DNA of 64,000 nt from Raffaelea ambrosiae (Eukaryota > Ascomycota > Sordariomycetes > Ophiostomatales > Ophiostomataceae). This document shows, piece by piece, positions 46,393 through 56,613 of the stretch. Position numbers and translations under genes: made by a program. Where the stretch lies: assembly GCA_002778195.1 (NCBI GenBank), contig PCDI01000001.1, positions 5,467,338-5,531,337 on the forward strand, given 5' to 3'. The notes below the pieces were generated by a model that saw only the letters and a program-made list of their open reading frames with translations, made no database searches and was not told the origin of the DNA. How positions within the stretch are numbered: position 1 is the first letter of the stretch; each line of letters begins with the position of its first letter.

Positions 46393-47019
46393 ATGGACGC
46401 AGCAAGCAGCATGTATCCTCTTGTCGATATCGACCTCGACGTCGAGATGGGCCGCGTCCGGTTCCGCTTTACGAATTTCTTTTTGTATTCCCTTGGCAAG
46501 GAGCTCGAAAAGCATCTGTCCAAGCCGGACATTGTGGACATTGCCCTCAACCATCATCTGAAGTTCTGGCCACGCCCTGTCACCGTCTCCTTCCCCAAGG
46601 CTCAGCGTGGCGACGACCTCGTGCCTTCCGTGGAGGTCGTGGCAGATCTCTATGTCCGCATCCACAGCCGGGGCTACAGAGTCTGTCCCTTTGAGTTTGC
46701 CAAGCTCTATGCCATCACCATTGAAGAGCAGATGGCTCGCACGGATTGCCGCACCGCCGGTTCTCCTGGTATGAAGCCTTACCTGATGGTGTTCGGCAAG
46801 GCTCTCGACAGCCCCGACGAGATCCATCACGCCGTGGACTGCCGCAATGGTATGGTCTTCTTCGACAAGGACAACGACGTTACCCACCTGCCATCGTGTC
46901 ATGACGCCTTCGTGGGGGATGCCACCTTCCTGGAGGAGGACGACGCCTCCGTGGAGGACGACGCCTCCGTGGAGGACGACGCCTTCGTGAGGGACGATGC
47001 CATCGTCGTTCGTTTTTGA
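46393..47019 (+). CDS. Orphan 208-aa protein with acidic repeat tail
   Basis: Intronless frame with codon use like a real gene and a TATA box upstream. I recognise no family. The first 170 residues look globular (DIDLDVEMGRVRFRFTNFF, VTVSFPKAQRGDDL, AKLYAITIEEQMARTD), alternating predicted strands and helices without signal peptide or membrane segment, so cytosolic or nuclear. The tail is made of 18-base units at 46936-46989 (three copies of Glu-Asp-Asp-Ala-Ser/Phe-Val, the last ending Phe-Val) followed by a diverged fourth unit, giving a strongly acidic end. Repeat number could vary between strains. The gene is flanked by intergenic tracts of tandem and homopolymer repeats, which fits a young or lineage-specific gene. 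No function can be proposed. Confidence 0.72.
   Translation: MDAASSMYPLVDIDLDVEMGRVRFRFTNFFLYSLGKELEKHLSKPDIVDIALNHHLKFWPRPVTVSFPKAQRGDDLVPSVEVVADLYVRIHSRGYRVCPFEFAKLYAITIEEQMARTDCRTAGSPGMKPYLMVFGKALDSPDEIHHAVDCRNGMVFFDKDNDVTHLPSCHDAFVGDATFLEEDDASVEDDASVEDDAFVRDDAIVVRF
46936..47007 (+). repeat. 18-base coding tandem repeat
   Basis: GAGGACGACGCCTCCGTG is repeated twice exactly, then once with TTC for TCC, then once diverged, encoding the acidic tail of the orphan protein. Confidence 0.85.
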
Positions 47020-47499
47020 GCATCTCCTTTGCGGACGATGCAGTTTGTGCGTGGCTTGGTGCCCTGCGAAGCACTCCAAAAAAAAAAAAACTCACAAAAA
47101 AAACTCACAAAAAAAAAAAAAAAAAAAAACCTTTACGCACGCACGCACGCACAGAATCACAATCGCACAACCACACACATACATATACTTGCGCACACAC
47201 ACACAAAACAGGGCACCGCACAAATTTGGCAAGCATTGTGGGATGATATTGAATTTGGAAGGCAGGATAGGAAAATCATGGCATGGTCATGGGCCACTAA
47301 CCTACAAGAACTAGTTAGCCAGTGAAGAAGCCTAGATATAGAAACATACGAAAACACAAAAAAAAAAAAAATTTGAAATAGTGAAAAACCCCCCACCACT
47401 CATCCTATTGTCTTGTGTTGTGTTTGCACGCAGTTACGAAACTGCTGTTATTGGTTTTCTTCACATTCATCCCCTCAATTCATAGCCTCCTGTGAATGA
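47020..47499. other. Intergenic with A-rich and CA-rich simple repeats
   Basis: 480 bases between the convergent ends of the orphan gene and the HET gene. It contains A runs at 47079-47128, an ACGC microsatellite at about 47136-47152 and CA-rich DNA to 47208. No gene seen. Confidence 0.7.
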
Positions 47500-49572
47500 T
47501 CACTCCGGGCGTCGAGTGATACTGCCGCCAACCTCCACAAAAGCAAACCGTTGCGAATGGCCATGTTCGCGCTTCCTTTTGTCGATCACGTCTTGACGAA
47601 CAGCACTCCAGGACTCGTCTGATACGGCACTCGAATCCACAGCCGCGAAACGCTCATAAATCTGCATGCGGATATTCTTCAGCTTATGAAGCTGATGAGC
47701 TGTCAATTCTGATTCTGTCCTGTTCTTCGACCAGGTACTGGTCTTGTAGATTGCACCACGGGATGACGCTAGATCAAGGTGGCAGACCTCGTCACCCTCG
47801 TCGGTAGTCCATGTTGTGCAGCCATAAATTCCTAGGGACAGCGGCCAGGTGCCAACATCCGACGGTTCTAGTCCGCTGCGCGTTTGGAGCAATGAGCCAT
47901 GCATCCATTGGGGAAGCTGTCCTGGAGTGGTACCGATATACCAGAGCTTGCTAAGATCGACCGGCGTCTCTGGCTCGCCCTCTGGCTTTGGTTGTGGACT
48001 TGGATTTTGAGCACCACCGCCACTTCCACCGCCACTTCCACTGCCGCTGCCGCTGCCGCCAGAATAACCGTATATCACGTGATGCAGCAGAAGCTCGCCT
48101 TGATACCCAACAATGAGTACTAGTACGTTGCAGTCGTTCACCGTGACCGTAAAAACGCCACCTGCATTTTTGTACGAGTTGTCGGGCGACGGCATAGTAG
48201 CGCAGTACCAGATTGGGGCCTCCAGGTCGCCAAAGGATAGCGTTTCCAGCTGGGCTACGGGGTGGCTAAAGGTGAAAAACAGCCGTCGGGGGAGACCGTC
48301 GACTTTTGCATCCCAGACAGTGGAGGGAATGAAGCCTAGGGACAGGGGATTGCAGTCCACGTAGATGGGCTGGCGGGCCTGGAGGGCATCGAGCGGCACG
48401 GGGCCCGTCAACAGGCTCGGCAGAAAACGATGGTAGCGATCCGATCTGTGCTGCCGCAGTGGAATGAGCACCTTGGACGATTGGTTTCCGACGACGACAA
48501 CGTCGAGGACCGCATACACGCCGCCGCCCGTGTACAGGAGAGGCAGAGAGATCCGCAGTCCAAAGTTGGTGATCTCGTAGGGCTCTGGCTTGAGGAGGAC
48601 GCCGTTGTTCTGCTTCCGGCCTTTGGGATCCTGCTCGTACGGGCGGTATCGAGCGGTGTCGGCAAAGACGGTTGGGTCGGGGGCCAGGATGCTCGCCCAG
48701 CCCAGCAGCTGCTCGGCTCGGCGGACATTGTACTTTCCTTTGGATGCTCCCCTGTGCAGTGCATCGCTGGGATCGCTGGGGTTTCTCGCGCCATAGCGCC
48801 GTGGGTCTTGCCAGCAGAAGAGGGTCTGGTCGCTGGAGATGCGGATGATTTCGTGCTGCAGCCGCAGAAAGGCGTTGTGGCCTTCGCCGTACAGGAGCGG
48901 CATGTGCAGGCCAAAGATGCCCAGCATGCAGTACGCCGTGTCCTCGACCCGCGTGGTTTCCCGGTGGGCCATCCAGGACATGCGACACGCCACGCTCTGT
49001 CTGTGCATCTCGGCCGGCTTTCGCATGCACGTCGCATCGATGCCGGTCAGATCGCTGATGAGATCGGCGGCTTCGCGCTTGGCAAACATGTGCTTCCATG
49101 TGCACGAATAGAACCGGACACTCGTGGGCGCCAGGAGCTCCTGCAAGGTCCAGCCGCGCCTAAACCAACGGCTGGCCCTGAATGCCTTTGCCGTGGCTGC
49201 ATCCCTGAGGATGACGCGATGGGGCTCGCCTTCGACTGCACTAGGGATGTCGACGTCTTCGAGGTATGCATAGCACACCTTGGCCTCGCTGTACCATTCA
49301 AACATGGAGTTGATCGCCTCGGACAACTCGGAGCTGCTGGTCTTGTCGATGCAGCAGGTGTCGACCCAGGCGTACTGGTAGCCGTCCAACTTGGCCTGCG
49401 CGCAAGTCTGCTCGATCTTCCAAAAACCCTTCTTCAGGCGCGCCTTCTCCAGATCCTGCCAGTCCTGGAGGGTGACTTCGCCCTCTCCCCATGTGTGCGA
49501 CAGGATGGCATATGCAGGGATGTCGTTGAAGTACTCTTCGAGAGCATGGGTGCTCGCGTTGATCAGTCTCAT
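47500..49572 (-). CDS. HET-domain protein (heterokaryon-incompatibility type)
   Basis: Intronless 690-residue protein. The start is set at 49572 (MRLINASTHALEEYF), the canonical HET opening; 16 open codons precede it. HET blocks are present in order: YAILSHTWGEGEVTLQDW, KIEQTCAQAKLDGYQYAWVDTCCIDK, NSMFEWYSEAKVCYAYLEDV, and FRASRWFRRGWTLQELLAP. After the domain comes the common MSWMAHRETTRVEDTAYCMLGIFG and LLYGEGHNAFLRLQ extension. The C-terminal 350 residues carry no ankyrin or WD repeats but include a Gly-Ser-rich spacer (near residue 520) and a Pro-rich segment. HET proteins trigger cell death when incompatible nuclei meet, but most genomic copies have no known partner. Alleles are often highly variable. 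Confidence 0.93.
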   Translation of the reverse strand: MRLINASTHALEEYFNDIPAYAILSHTWGEGEVTLQDWQDLEKARLKKGFWKIEQTCAQAKLDGYQYAWVDTCCIDKTSSSELSEAINSMFEWYSEAKVCYAYLEDVDIPSAVEGEPHRVILRDAATAKAFRASRWFRRGWTLQELLAPTSVRFYSCTWKHMFAKREAADLISDLTGIDATCMRKPAEMHRQSVACRMSWMAHRETTRVEDTAYCMLGIFGLHMPLLYGEGHNAFLRLQHEIIRISSDQTLFCWQDPRRYGARNPSDPSDALHRGASKGKYNVRRAEQLLGWASILAPDPTVFADTARYRPYEQDPKGRKQNNGVLLKPEPYEITNFGLRISLPLLYTGGGVYAVLDVVVVGNQSSKVLIPLRQHRSDRYHRFLPSLLTGPVPLDALQARQPIYVDCNPLSLGFIPSTVWDAKVDGLPRRLFFTFSHPVAQLETLSFGDLEAPIWYCATMPSPDNSYKNAGGVFTVTVNDCNVLVLIVGYQGELLLHHVIYGYSGGSGSGSGSGGGSGGGAQNPSPQPKPEGEPETPVDLSKLWYIGTTPGQLPQWMHGSLLQTRSGLEPSDVGTWPLSLGIYGCTTWTTDEGDEVCHLDLASSRGAIYKTSTWSKNRTESELTAHQLHKLKNIRMQIYERFAAVDSSAVSDESWSAVRQDVIDKRKREHGHSQRFAFVEVGGSITRRPE

Positions 49573-49864
49573 TGTAGCGGTGTTGGCAGAATAAAAGTGG
49601 ACGATGGGGGTGGGATACACGTGCGCTTTGAGTAGCGTTGCGCTTTTTGTGCAGCTGAACCAGAAAAATAACCTTTGTTTGCCATTGGGCGGCTCGCCGA
49701 AAAGAAGTGGGTAGCTGGAAGTTATGTCACTTGGGCACGGATTTCAACGACGATAAGAGGCAGTTGAGTATGGCGCACAATGTACACCGCCATGTGGAAA
49801 CAAATGGTATCTTGGCTATTGTGCTCATCGAGGAAAGAAAACATGCAATTCACATCGTTTACTC

Positions 49865-50914
49865 TCACGACGATGAGCCTTCGGAGTCGGCTACGCTGTC
49901 CAGCTCGATCCACGACCCGGCCATCGACCCAGCCAAAGATACAAGATCGTCGTTGTCTACCACCACATATTCCATATCCTCGAAATCCTCCTCGTGGAGG
50001 CTTGCATTGCCCTCGCCCTGGATGTCCTCGAGGGTGACCTCGTCTGGACCCAGCATCCCCGGCACGGCAAACAGCCGCACCTTGCCCAATGGGGGCCATG
50101 CTTGTGATGGCGTGGCGCCACCCGCCTCCCTAGTTTCTTCATCGACACCGCCGCCCTCGAGCTGCGCTGGTGTCCGCGGCCGCGCAATAGCCACCGCCAT
50201 GCGCTTGCCGCTCTTTCTCTTGATCGCCACATAGCGCACCGTGTACGAGGGTCCGGCAGACGGAACATGAGCCTCTGGCAGTGCACTCGCCTCTTCTGGC
50301 TTCGGATCAGTCGGTGCGGCCTGGTCGTCGTAGAGTATCCCCCGGCGGTAGAGCTCTGCCATCTGTTCTTCCTCCGTAGCAAACGCCGCGTCTTCTGCGC
50401 TCAGCACAGAGCTCCCAACGGTTTGCGGCACTCGTGCGGTCCGCTCGCCCGGAAGCTCAACGTCTGACCGTGCAAGATCCAAGTCGTTCTCAACATTGGC
50501 CTTGGGCAGCGGAGACTTGGCACGTCTCGGCGTGGAGCTTCCCGAGGTCGACGGGCCAAAGTGGGGATTCTGCCAGTGGTAGGTTTCCCAAATGATTTTC
50601 TTCTTTTTGGCCGACGACGTCTTTGACTTGTCGACAATTGGTTTTGCCACCTGCTCGACAACATTCTCAGGGGTCTCTCGCGAGGTCTGCCGCGTGGCAG
50701 CAGACTGGCCGGCTCTCGTGTTGCGGACGGGAACCAGGCCCTCACGCGCCAGCTTGTGGAGCAGTTTGATGTGTCTTCTGTAGGCCTGGGTGCCGATGGG
50801 ATCAAAAACGATAGGCTGGAGGATGCTGGAGCCGTCGGGCTGTTGGATGCGAATCATGTAGCCAGGCAGGTTCTGTGCGTAGTTGGCTCCGCCTTTTCCC
50901 ATACGTTTGGGCAT
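49865..50914 (-). CDS. Hypothetical 349-aa charged protein
   Basis: Intronless frame with gene-like codon use. I recognise no family. The start MPKRMGKGGANYAQNLPGYM leads into a short conserved-looking block (MIRIQQPDGSSILQPIVFDP and YRRHIKLLHKLAREGLVPV), then a Lys/Ser-rich disordered middle with KKKK (possible nuclear signal), a Glu-rich segment, a basic VRYVAIKRKSGKRM patch and an acidic tail ending DSVADSEGSSS. No signal peptide or membrane helix, so probably nuclear or cytosolic. It lies upstream of the HET gene on the same strand, separated by 292 bases. No functional link to that neighbour is evident. Confidence 0.7.
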   Translation of the reverse strand: MPKRMGKGGANYAQNLPGYMIRIQQPDGSSILQPIVFDPIGTQAYRRHIKLLHKLAREGLVPVRNTRAGQSAATRQTSRETPENVVEQVAKPIVDKSKTSSAKKKKIIWETYHWQNPHFGPSTSGSSTPRRAKSPLPKANVENDLDLARSDVELPGERTARVPQTVGSSVLSAEDAAFATEEEQMAELYRRGILYDDQAAPTDPKPEEASALPEAHVPSAGPSYTVRYVAIKRKSGKRMAVAIARPRTPAQLEGGGVDEETREAGGATPSQAWPPLGKVRLFAVPGMLGPDEVTLEDIQGEGNASLHEEDFEDMEYVVVDNDDLVSLAGSMAGSWIELDSVADSEGSSS

Positions 50915-51906
50915 TGTGGCGGTTGTGAAGCCGTATCTGGCGGTGGAGATTGGTTATTCTGTTATTTGAAGCCGAGCCAATTTACGAAGCCTCGAAGCTG
51001 CTAGCAACCTGGAACTGTGAATGATGTGTTGCTTGTGGTCGATGCTTGTGGTCAGGTTCGTCTGCTGGGATGGGCGACATGGCCAGCTTTAAGACATCTC
51101 TCAAAGCTGTCGAGAAACGCCCACTGGGGCTGAGCGGCTGTCCTGTGGAGGGCCCCCTGTATCCGTCCGGCTAGGCATCCTTGGTGACTCATGCGGGGCA
51201 CTTCTGTGCTTATCACCGACCAAACTCGCCTCAGCCCCAGGGATGCTACGGCGCCAATCCCCATTTGCATAGCTGTGCGAGAGTACATAGTAGGTGTTCT
51301 TGTCAAAAGGAGGGTACGATCTGTAAAGGGCTAGACTGACTACCGTAGAAAAAGGGGTTGTTATGATGAAAGTCTACTATGTAGATACACGAAAGCAAAC
51401 ACGGAGGGATTTTTGTGTGCTGGAAAAAGCGGGTCTATTGTTCATCCAGCCAATCAGCGCAGCGTGTTGCACGTGAGTGCACCGCGGCTGGCAAACACCT
51501 TCCAACAGTTCTTCTGTGTGTTTAGACGACTTTTGTATTATTACTGACTCATCTAGGAAGCTCGCAACCAGCAACCACCCGCATGCTCCACTGCAACTTT
51601 GCTATCGTCCACTGTAAACCCAGTCTTGCCCACTGAACTGCTCGCTTTGAATCCCTCGCCCCTTCAAAAGCTGCAACACTCTGCAAGGCAGCCTTGATGG
51701 TCCGTATATTCGCCAACGGGCTGCTCTCGACGGGGAGTCTTTACGTTTCCTAAAGCAGGAAAGCACCGAAAAACAGCAATACTCGATTGGGCCACCATGG
51801 CCCGGGAAGTGGCAGTACACTCGAACGTATCTGGTTCATGCGACGGGCTATCATCTATTGGGATCTATTTCCTCGTTGTGTTTTGCATGCTTCTTCTGTG
51901 TGCAAC
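50915..51906. other. Intergenic
   Basis: About 1 kb between the hypothetical gene start (50914) and the 3' end of the acyl-CoA dehydrogenase gene. Only short frames; nothing recognisable. Confidence 0.55.
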
Positions 51907-53349
51907 CTACAGCTTCGTCTTGACAAGGGCCTTTGCTTCGTGTAAGAGCGAAAAATCCGTCAAAATCTCTTCACTCCCTCCGCCAACGACCATCACCCTC
52001 AAGTCGCGGCTGATTTGCTCAACTCGTCCACCCCGGCCTCCTCTCGAGTACCCAATGCCTCCCATGATCTGCTGGCACTCTCGATTCACCCGCTCCAACA
52101 CACGGCAGCAGTGGACCTTGCAGTTTGCCACCAGTCCTCCAATGCCCAGGGGCTCTGGCTCACCCAGCTGCCGGGCTTTGCTGAGGAGGTACACCAGCTG
52201 CTCGACGTATGCTTGTGCCGAGTCAATTGTGCGTCCAGCCTCTGACAGCTTTGTTCGTATGATTTGGTGGGAAATGAGAGTCTTGCCAAAAGTCTCGCGC
52301 CGAACCGCATAGGTGTAGGCGTCCTCAACGCACACACGTGCGAGCCGGAGTGCCGTGATGGACAGCCAAATCCGCTCGTGATTGAAATCTACCGACACAT
52401 CAGCAGCTGCGCGTTGTCGTCGATGAAAGTATGGCGAACGTACTTGACATAATGATGGAGAATCCCTCGTTTTCTCTGCCGATTAGGTTCTCCACCGGAA
52501 CCTTGACACCGTCAAATTCGATGTACGTGGATCCTGGATTTGGGGGTCAGCACATTCGACTTGCATCGTGGACAAGGGTCTCACACATACCGCTTGCGGA
52601 GACGCCTGAATTGTAGAGCCTCTTGCGTGTGACCCCGGGGCTGTCCAGCGGAATGATCAAGGCCGAAATGCCTTTCTGACCCTTGCCTCCAGTGCGCACT
52701 GCCGCTGTGCAATAATCAGACCACAGGCCATTCGTGATCCACTTCTTTATACCATGGACGACGTAGTGGTCCCCATTGCGCACAGCCGTTGTCGTCAAGC
52801 CGGCCACGTCCGACCCGGCGTCTGGCTCGGTGACGGCCAAACAGAAGCGGACCTTTCCAGACAGAATATCCGGGACATAACGACGCTGCTGTGCCGCGGT
52901 TCCAAAACGAATCACAGGTGGCGTTCCAATAATGTTGCCACAGGCTAGACCAAAGATCACCCCAAGGTAGCCGCATCGGGCGACCTCGTCCATAAAGACG
53001 AGGTCATGAAATTCGTTCCATTCGCTGGCTGGAATGCCGCCGGGGAGACGTATCTTTTCCAGATATCGGGACACAATGGGAAAGATGGAGGCTGCCATCA
53101 GCCCATTCCGGGCGTAGTGTTCAACAGCCTGTCCTATTGTTAACTGGATACCAAAGCCGAATCGCAAACGATCTCGTATATGCCCACCTCCCTGGGGACG
53201 ATCCCATCCCGCTCCCATTCCTCGCAAAACGGAGAGACATGTTTGTCAATGTACGCCCTCACTTCCTTTCGTAGGCGTGCATGGCTCTCATCGTAGTAAG
53301 GGCTGTGTTTGCGGGTGTACCAAATGGGGTCTGCGAAAGGTACAGCCAT
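51907..53349 (-). CDS. Acyl-CoA dehydrogenase with peroxisome-like C-terminus (four exons)
   Basis: A 423-residue FAD flavoprotein; exons 53349-53188, 53128-52591, 52533-52444, 52388-51907. Start MAVPFADPIWYTRKHS. The N-terminal helical domain includes RLRKEVRAYIDKHVSPFCEEWE. The middle domain has the family signature RFCLAVTEPDAGSDVAGLTT and KKWITNG; then VENLIGRENEGFSIIMS joins FNHERIWLSI in the C-terminal four-helix domain, ending with IMGGIGYSRGG and VVGGGSEEIL. The last three residues are TKL, a near-match to a PTS1 import signal. The enzyme should introduce an alpha,beta double bond in an acyl-CoA; in peroxisomes, ACAD-like enzymes occur in fungi beside acyl-CoA oxidases. It is next to acyl-CoA ligase and hydratase genes. 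The first intron donor (GTGGGC) is weak. Confidence 0.9.
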
Positions 53350-54111
53350 GGTGGTCTTGATTGGTGGAAAATAGTGTGTGTGTTGCTTCACTCATATACT
53401 CATAGACCCAAGACCCAGGTTGGAATTGGACAGCTTTACATAAGGGCGGCATTTTCGTGGCTCACTACACCGTATGGCAATGGGAACGGCTTCCATGCCG
53501 GCCACACTGCCGGGTAGTGCCTTCCGCAAGACGTGAGGCGACCTGTGCCTGTCGCCTGCCGGTCCGCTCTCGTCAGATCAAGGTGGCACTGACAAGTTGT
53601 GGGGTGAGAAATGGCATCTTATCCGGACCAGGCAACTCGTACTACCCCCCTAGTTGGTGTCACTTTGCTAGATTTTCTGGATGTGTTAGAAAACAAGCTT
53701 TCTCATACAGATCGGTCAATTGGACACCCCGAGTGAGATGCGCCCCAGATATTTCGCTGCCGCCAACATTCTGCCGTTGAAATGCCCCCTCGATACAACC
53801 GCTCCTTGGTTCTTTTGATGAAAAATGTGCACATGAGATGCATATACAACTCCAATTCTCAGCAGTCAGCCATTGTGCACTATTCGGATGCAACCTATGT
53901 CAGGGAATGGCTTAGCAGGAATGAGAGTAGTTATCTGCCGTAGTTAATGACTGGGGGGGATGCGGGATTGTGGAATCATTACCAGTTTGACTTGCTTGTT
54001 TTGTGACTTGGGTCTTGTGGTTGCATTTTTTTTTTCTTTTTTTTCCTGTTTTTCCTTTTCTATTTTGCTTTCGTCGGACATCCAGGTCTAAGTCCATCTA
54101 CAGATGAAAAC
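53350..54111. other. Intergenic upstream of acyl-CoA dehydrogenase gene
   Basis: 762 bases, presumed promoter of the dehydrogenase and 3' flank of the ligase gene, with a T-rich run at 54028-54050. No gene seen. Confidence 0.5.
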
Positions 54112-56083
54112 CTACAACTTCGCTACCGGTATTTCCAACGCCTTCATGGCCAAGTTACTCAATACGTCTTTTCGTACTTTCCCAGTGCCCGTTATGGGAT
54201 ATTCTGTGATTGCCTCGCCTGGCCCAACCCAAAGAATATGTCGAGGCACTTTCTGTCGAGCAAGTTCCGTGCCCACCCAGCCTCGGATTTCCTCGTCCTG
54301 CGGCTTTGGCAGACCAGGCCGGACAGCTACACATGCCGTGACAACTTCTCCATGTCTCGCATCCTCCACACCAACAACAAGTGCCTGGCTAATTGCAGGA
54401 TGCTGAAGCAGCCTTTCTTCGATCTCCTTTGGATAGATGTTCTCTCCGCCTAGGAGGATAGAAAGCGTTAGTTAGTTGCAATCCATGAGAAATTCGCGAC
54501 GCCCAAAAACAACATACCACGAATGATAATATCCTTGAGACGTCCAGTAATCCGGACGTAGCCCCTCTCGTCCATGATTGCCTCGTCTCCCGTGTGCATC
54601 CAGACGATCCCGTTGTCATCCGCCTTCATGGCCTCGGCTGTCTTGTCTGGCGCCTTGTAATAGCCCTGGTGCACCAGGTAGCCTGCCACACAGATTTCGC
54701 CGCGCTGACCAACGGGCACAACTTTGCCGTCTTTGTCGGTCACTTTGGCTGAGGCGTGCGGCATCACTCGCCCCACCGTCTCCAGCTTGTCCACTGGAGA
54801 GTCGGATGCCTCTGTCATGAAGCTGGCTGGTGACGTCTCCGTCATACCTGAAATTCGCAGCACATGTCAGCCCAAGTCGGGGAAAGGACTGTTTTCCGCG
54901 GAGACCACTGACCATATGTGATGGCAACATGTTCGTAGCCCAGCTTCTTGGCGATTTCTGTTGCAATCGCGGGCGGGACATTGCTTCCTGCTGCAATGCC
55001 CTTCTTAACCGTGTTGATTTTGACCCCGGTACGGGCCATGTGCTCCATGATGGCCGTATACATGGTGGGCACGCCGTGTAGCGCAGTGCAGCCCTCTCGC
55101 ACCAGCATGTCCACCACCATCGAGGCGTCAAAATCTCGACCTCCAAAGGCAACACAGGCACCATGCGTGATCACGGCCAGGATTCCGGCACAAAGACCAA
55201 AGCAATGGAACAGAGGGGGGCCGCAGCAAAGGATATCGTCTGCACTGAACTCGAGGTACTCGCCTACGAAGAAACTATTGTTGGACAACCCACTGTGCAA
55301 ACATGTCCGTGGTTAGCCTTTGGGTATCCGATGTCGCTTTCCATCCGAGGGAGGAACATACTAGTGTGTGAGCATAGAGGCTTTTGGTGACCCGGTAGTA
55401 CCACTTGTGAACTGGATGTTGACGGTCGACATGGGGTCTACAGACTTTTCGATTTCTTCTAGTTCTGAGGCATCAACTGATCGAGCTGCGTCCAAGACAT
55501 CGTCCCATGTCGGTTCGAGGCGTTGTGGAATCTGGTCCCACCGCATCATGACGACATGTTTGATTCCCCCTTTCTCCTTTCGCAGGTGTTGGAGAAGGGG
55601 GAGTGTAGGTCTCCGGTTGACCTCGTCTGATAAGAAAAAGACACAGGGGTCTGTTCGACACATCAGTAGATAAATTGGTTGGCGTGTGAAGAAAAACGAA
55701 ACAATTTGGTTCCTACCTCCGTGTTTCAATGCCCGTATGCATTCCGGTGTTGTGTACGTCTTGTTCAGAATCACCAGACAGGCACCGACTTTGGCGGTGG
55801 CGAAGAACAGCTCAACAAAACGCTCGTCGTCACCCGAGAAGACGGCCACTCGATCTCCCACACCGACGCCCAGGGCTATCAGTCCCCGGGCAAGCTCCTT
55901 GCTTCGCAGGCTCAAGTCGCGATATGTTAGGCGTGCATGCGTCCAGCCAATAAGCATAGCCTCTTTGTCGCCATATTTGGCTGCTTGCTGGTCGATGAGC
56001 TGTCCAAGTGTCAATTTGAAGAGTGGCGGTTCAGTGGCGCCATGGACCAGAGACAAGCCGTCCCTGGGAGCTCGACTGTCCAT
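54112..56083 (-). CDS. Acyl-CoA ligase (AMP-binding), peroxisomal signal AKL, five exons
   Basis: A 559-residue ANL-superfamily enzyme; exons 56083-55717, 55626-55362, 55292-54913, 54847-54518, 54449-54112, all in frame. Start MDSRAPRDGLSLVHG. The phosphate-binding loop FTSGTTGSPKASMLTH is split from YGLSNNSFF by intron 2. Later motifs are ITYGMTETSP, WMHTGDEAIMDERGYVRITGRLKDIIIRGGENIYP, and the catalytic lysine region PITGTGKVRKDV. It adenylates a carboxylic acid and transfers it to CoA; the layout is that of medium-chain or aryl acyl-CoA synthetases. The C-terminal AKL is a canonical PTS1 tripeptide. It is divergent from the SKL-ended hydratase gene. Related ligase and hydratase pairs with PTS1 occur in some fungal secondary-metabolite pathways. 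Substrate unknown. Confidence 0.93.
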
Positions 56084-56458
56084 CTTCGGCTCTTGGCACG
56101 AGGTTCCGTAAGACGCCAAGTGCGGGTGAGAATTGTCTTTTGACGACTAAACAGTTAAAGCAATTGTTTTCGTACTTGGACCAGGGGACTTCCTGGGTGA
56201 CCACTGGATATATAAGTGATTTATATTCCCATAATATACCTTGTGCTGGAAAAAATAAAAATAAAAACTGGTGGTTTAACAATTGTACACGCGATACCCC
56301 GAATGGCAGGGATCAGCCCGAATACATACCCGTGATACGCGGCTTTACAAGACGGCTGCGACAGCCGGTTGTCAGCTAGGTACAGGGGTCAGACCTTGTG
56401 CTGAGAAGGTAGATGTCGTTGTTGTGGATGACAAGGATACTCCGCCGGTGGAGTAGCG

Positions 56459-56491
<33 letters not shown>

Positions 56492-56613
56492 AGAAAGCCA
56501 GAAGACAATAGAACAGGGGCAAAATATAATTCAAACGCCGCAGCGGCACACACTTAGTCGACTTGTAACAAACATCGTCAGCTTACATAGCACTAAGTTC
56601 TGCATCGGCAAAC
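56084..56613. promoter_or_regulatory. Divergent ligase/hydratase promoter with poly(A) tract
   Basis: 530 bases between start codons that point apart, so a shared regulatory region. It contains an uninterrupted run of 31 A on the plus strand at 56459-56489, about 125 bases before the hydratase start. Poly(dA:dT) tracts exclude nucleosomes and are usual fungal promoter elements. Confidence 0.55.

Noticed and set aside
48430..49635. 401-codon plus-strand frame across the HET gene
   Set aside because: Antisense shadow; the HET reading has clear domain motifs.
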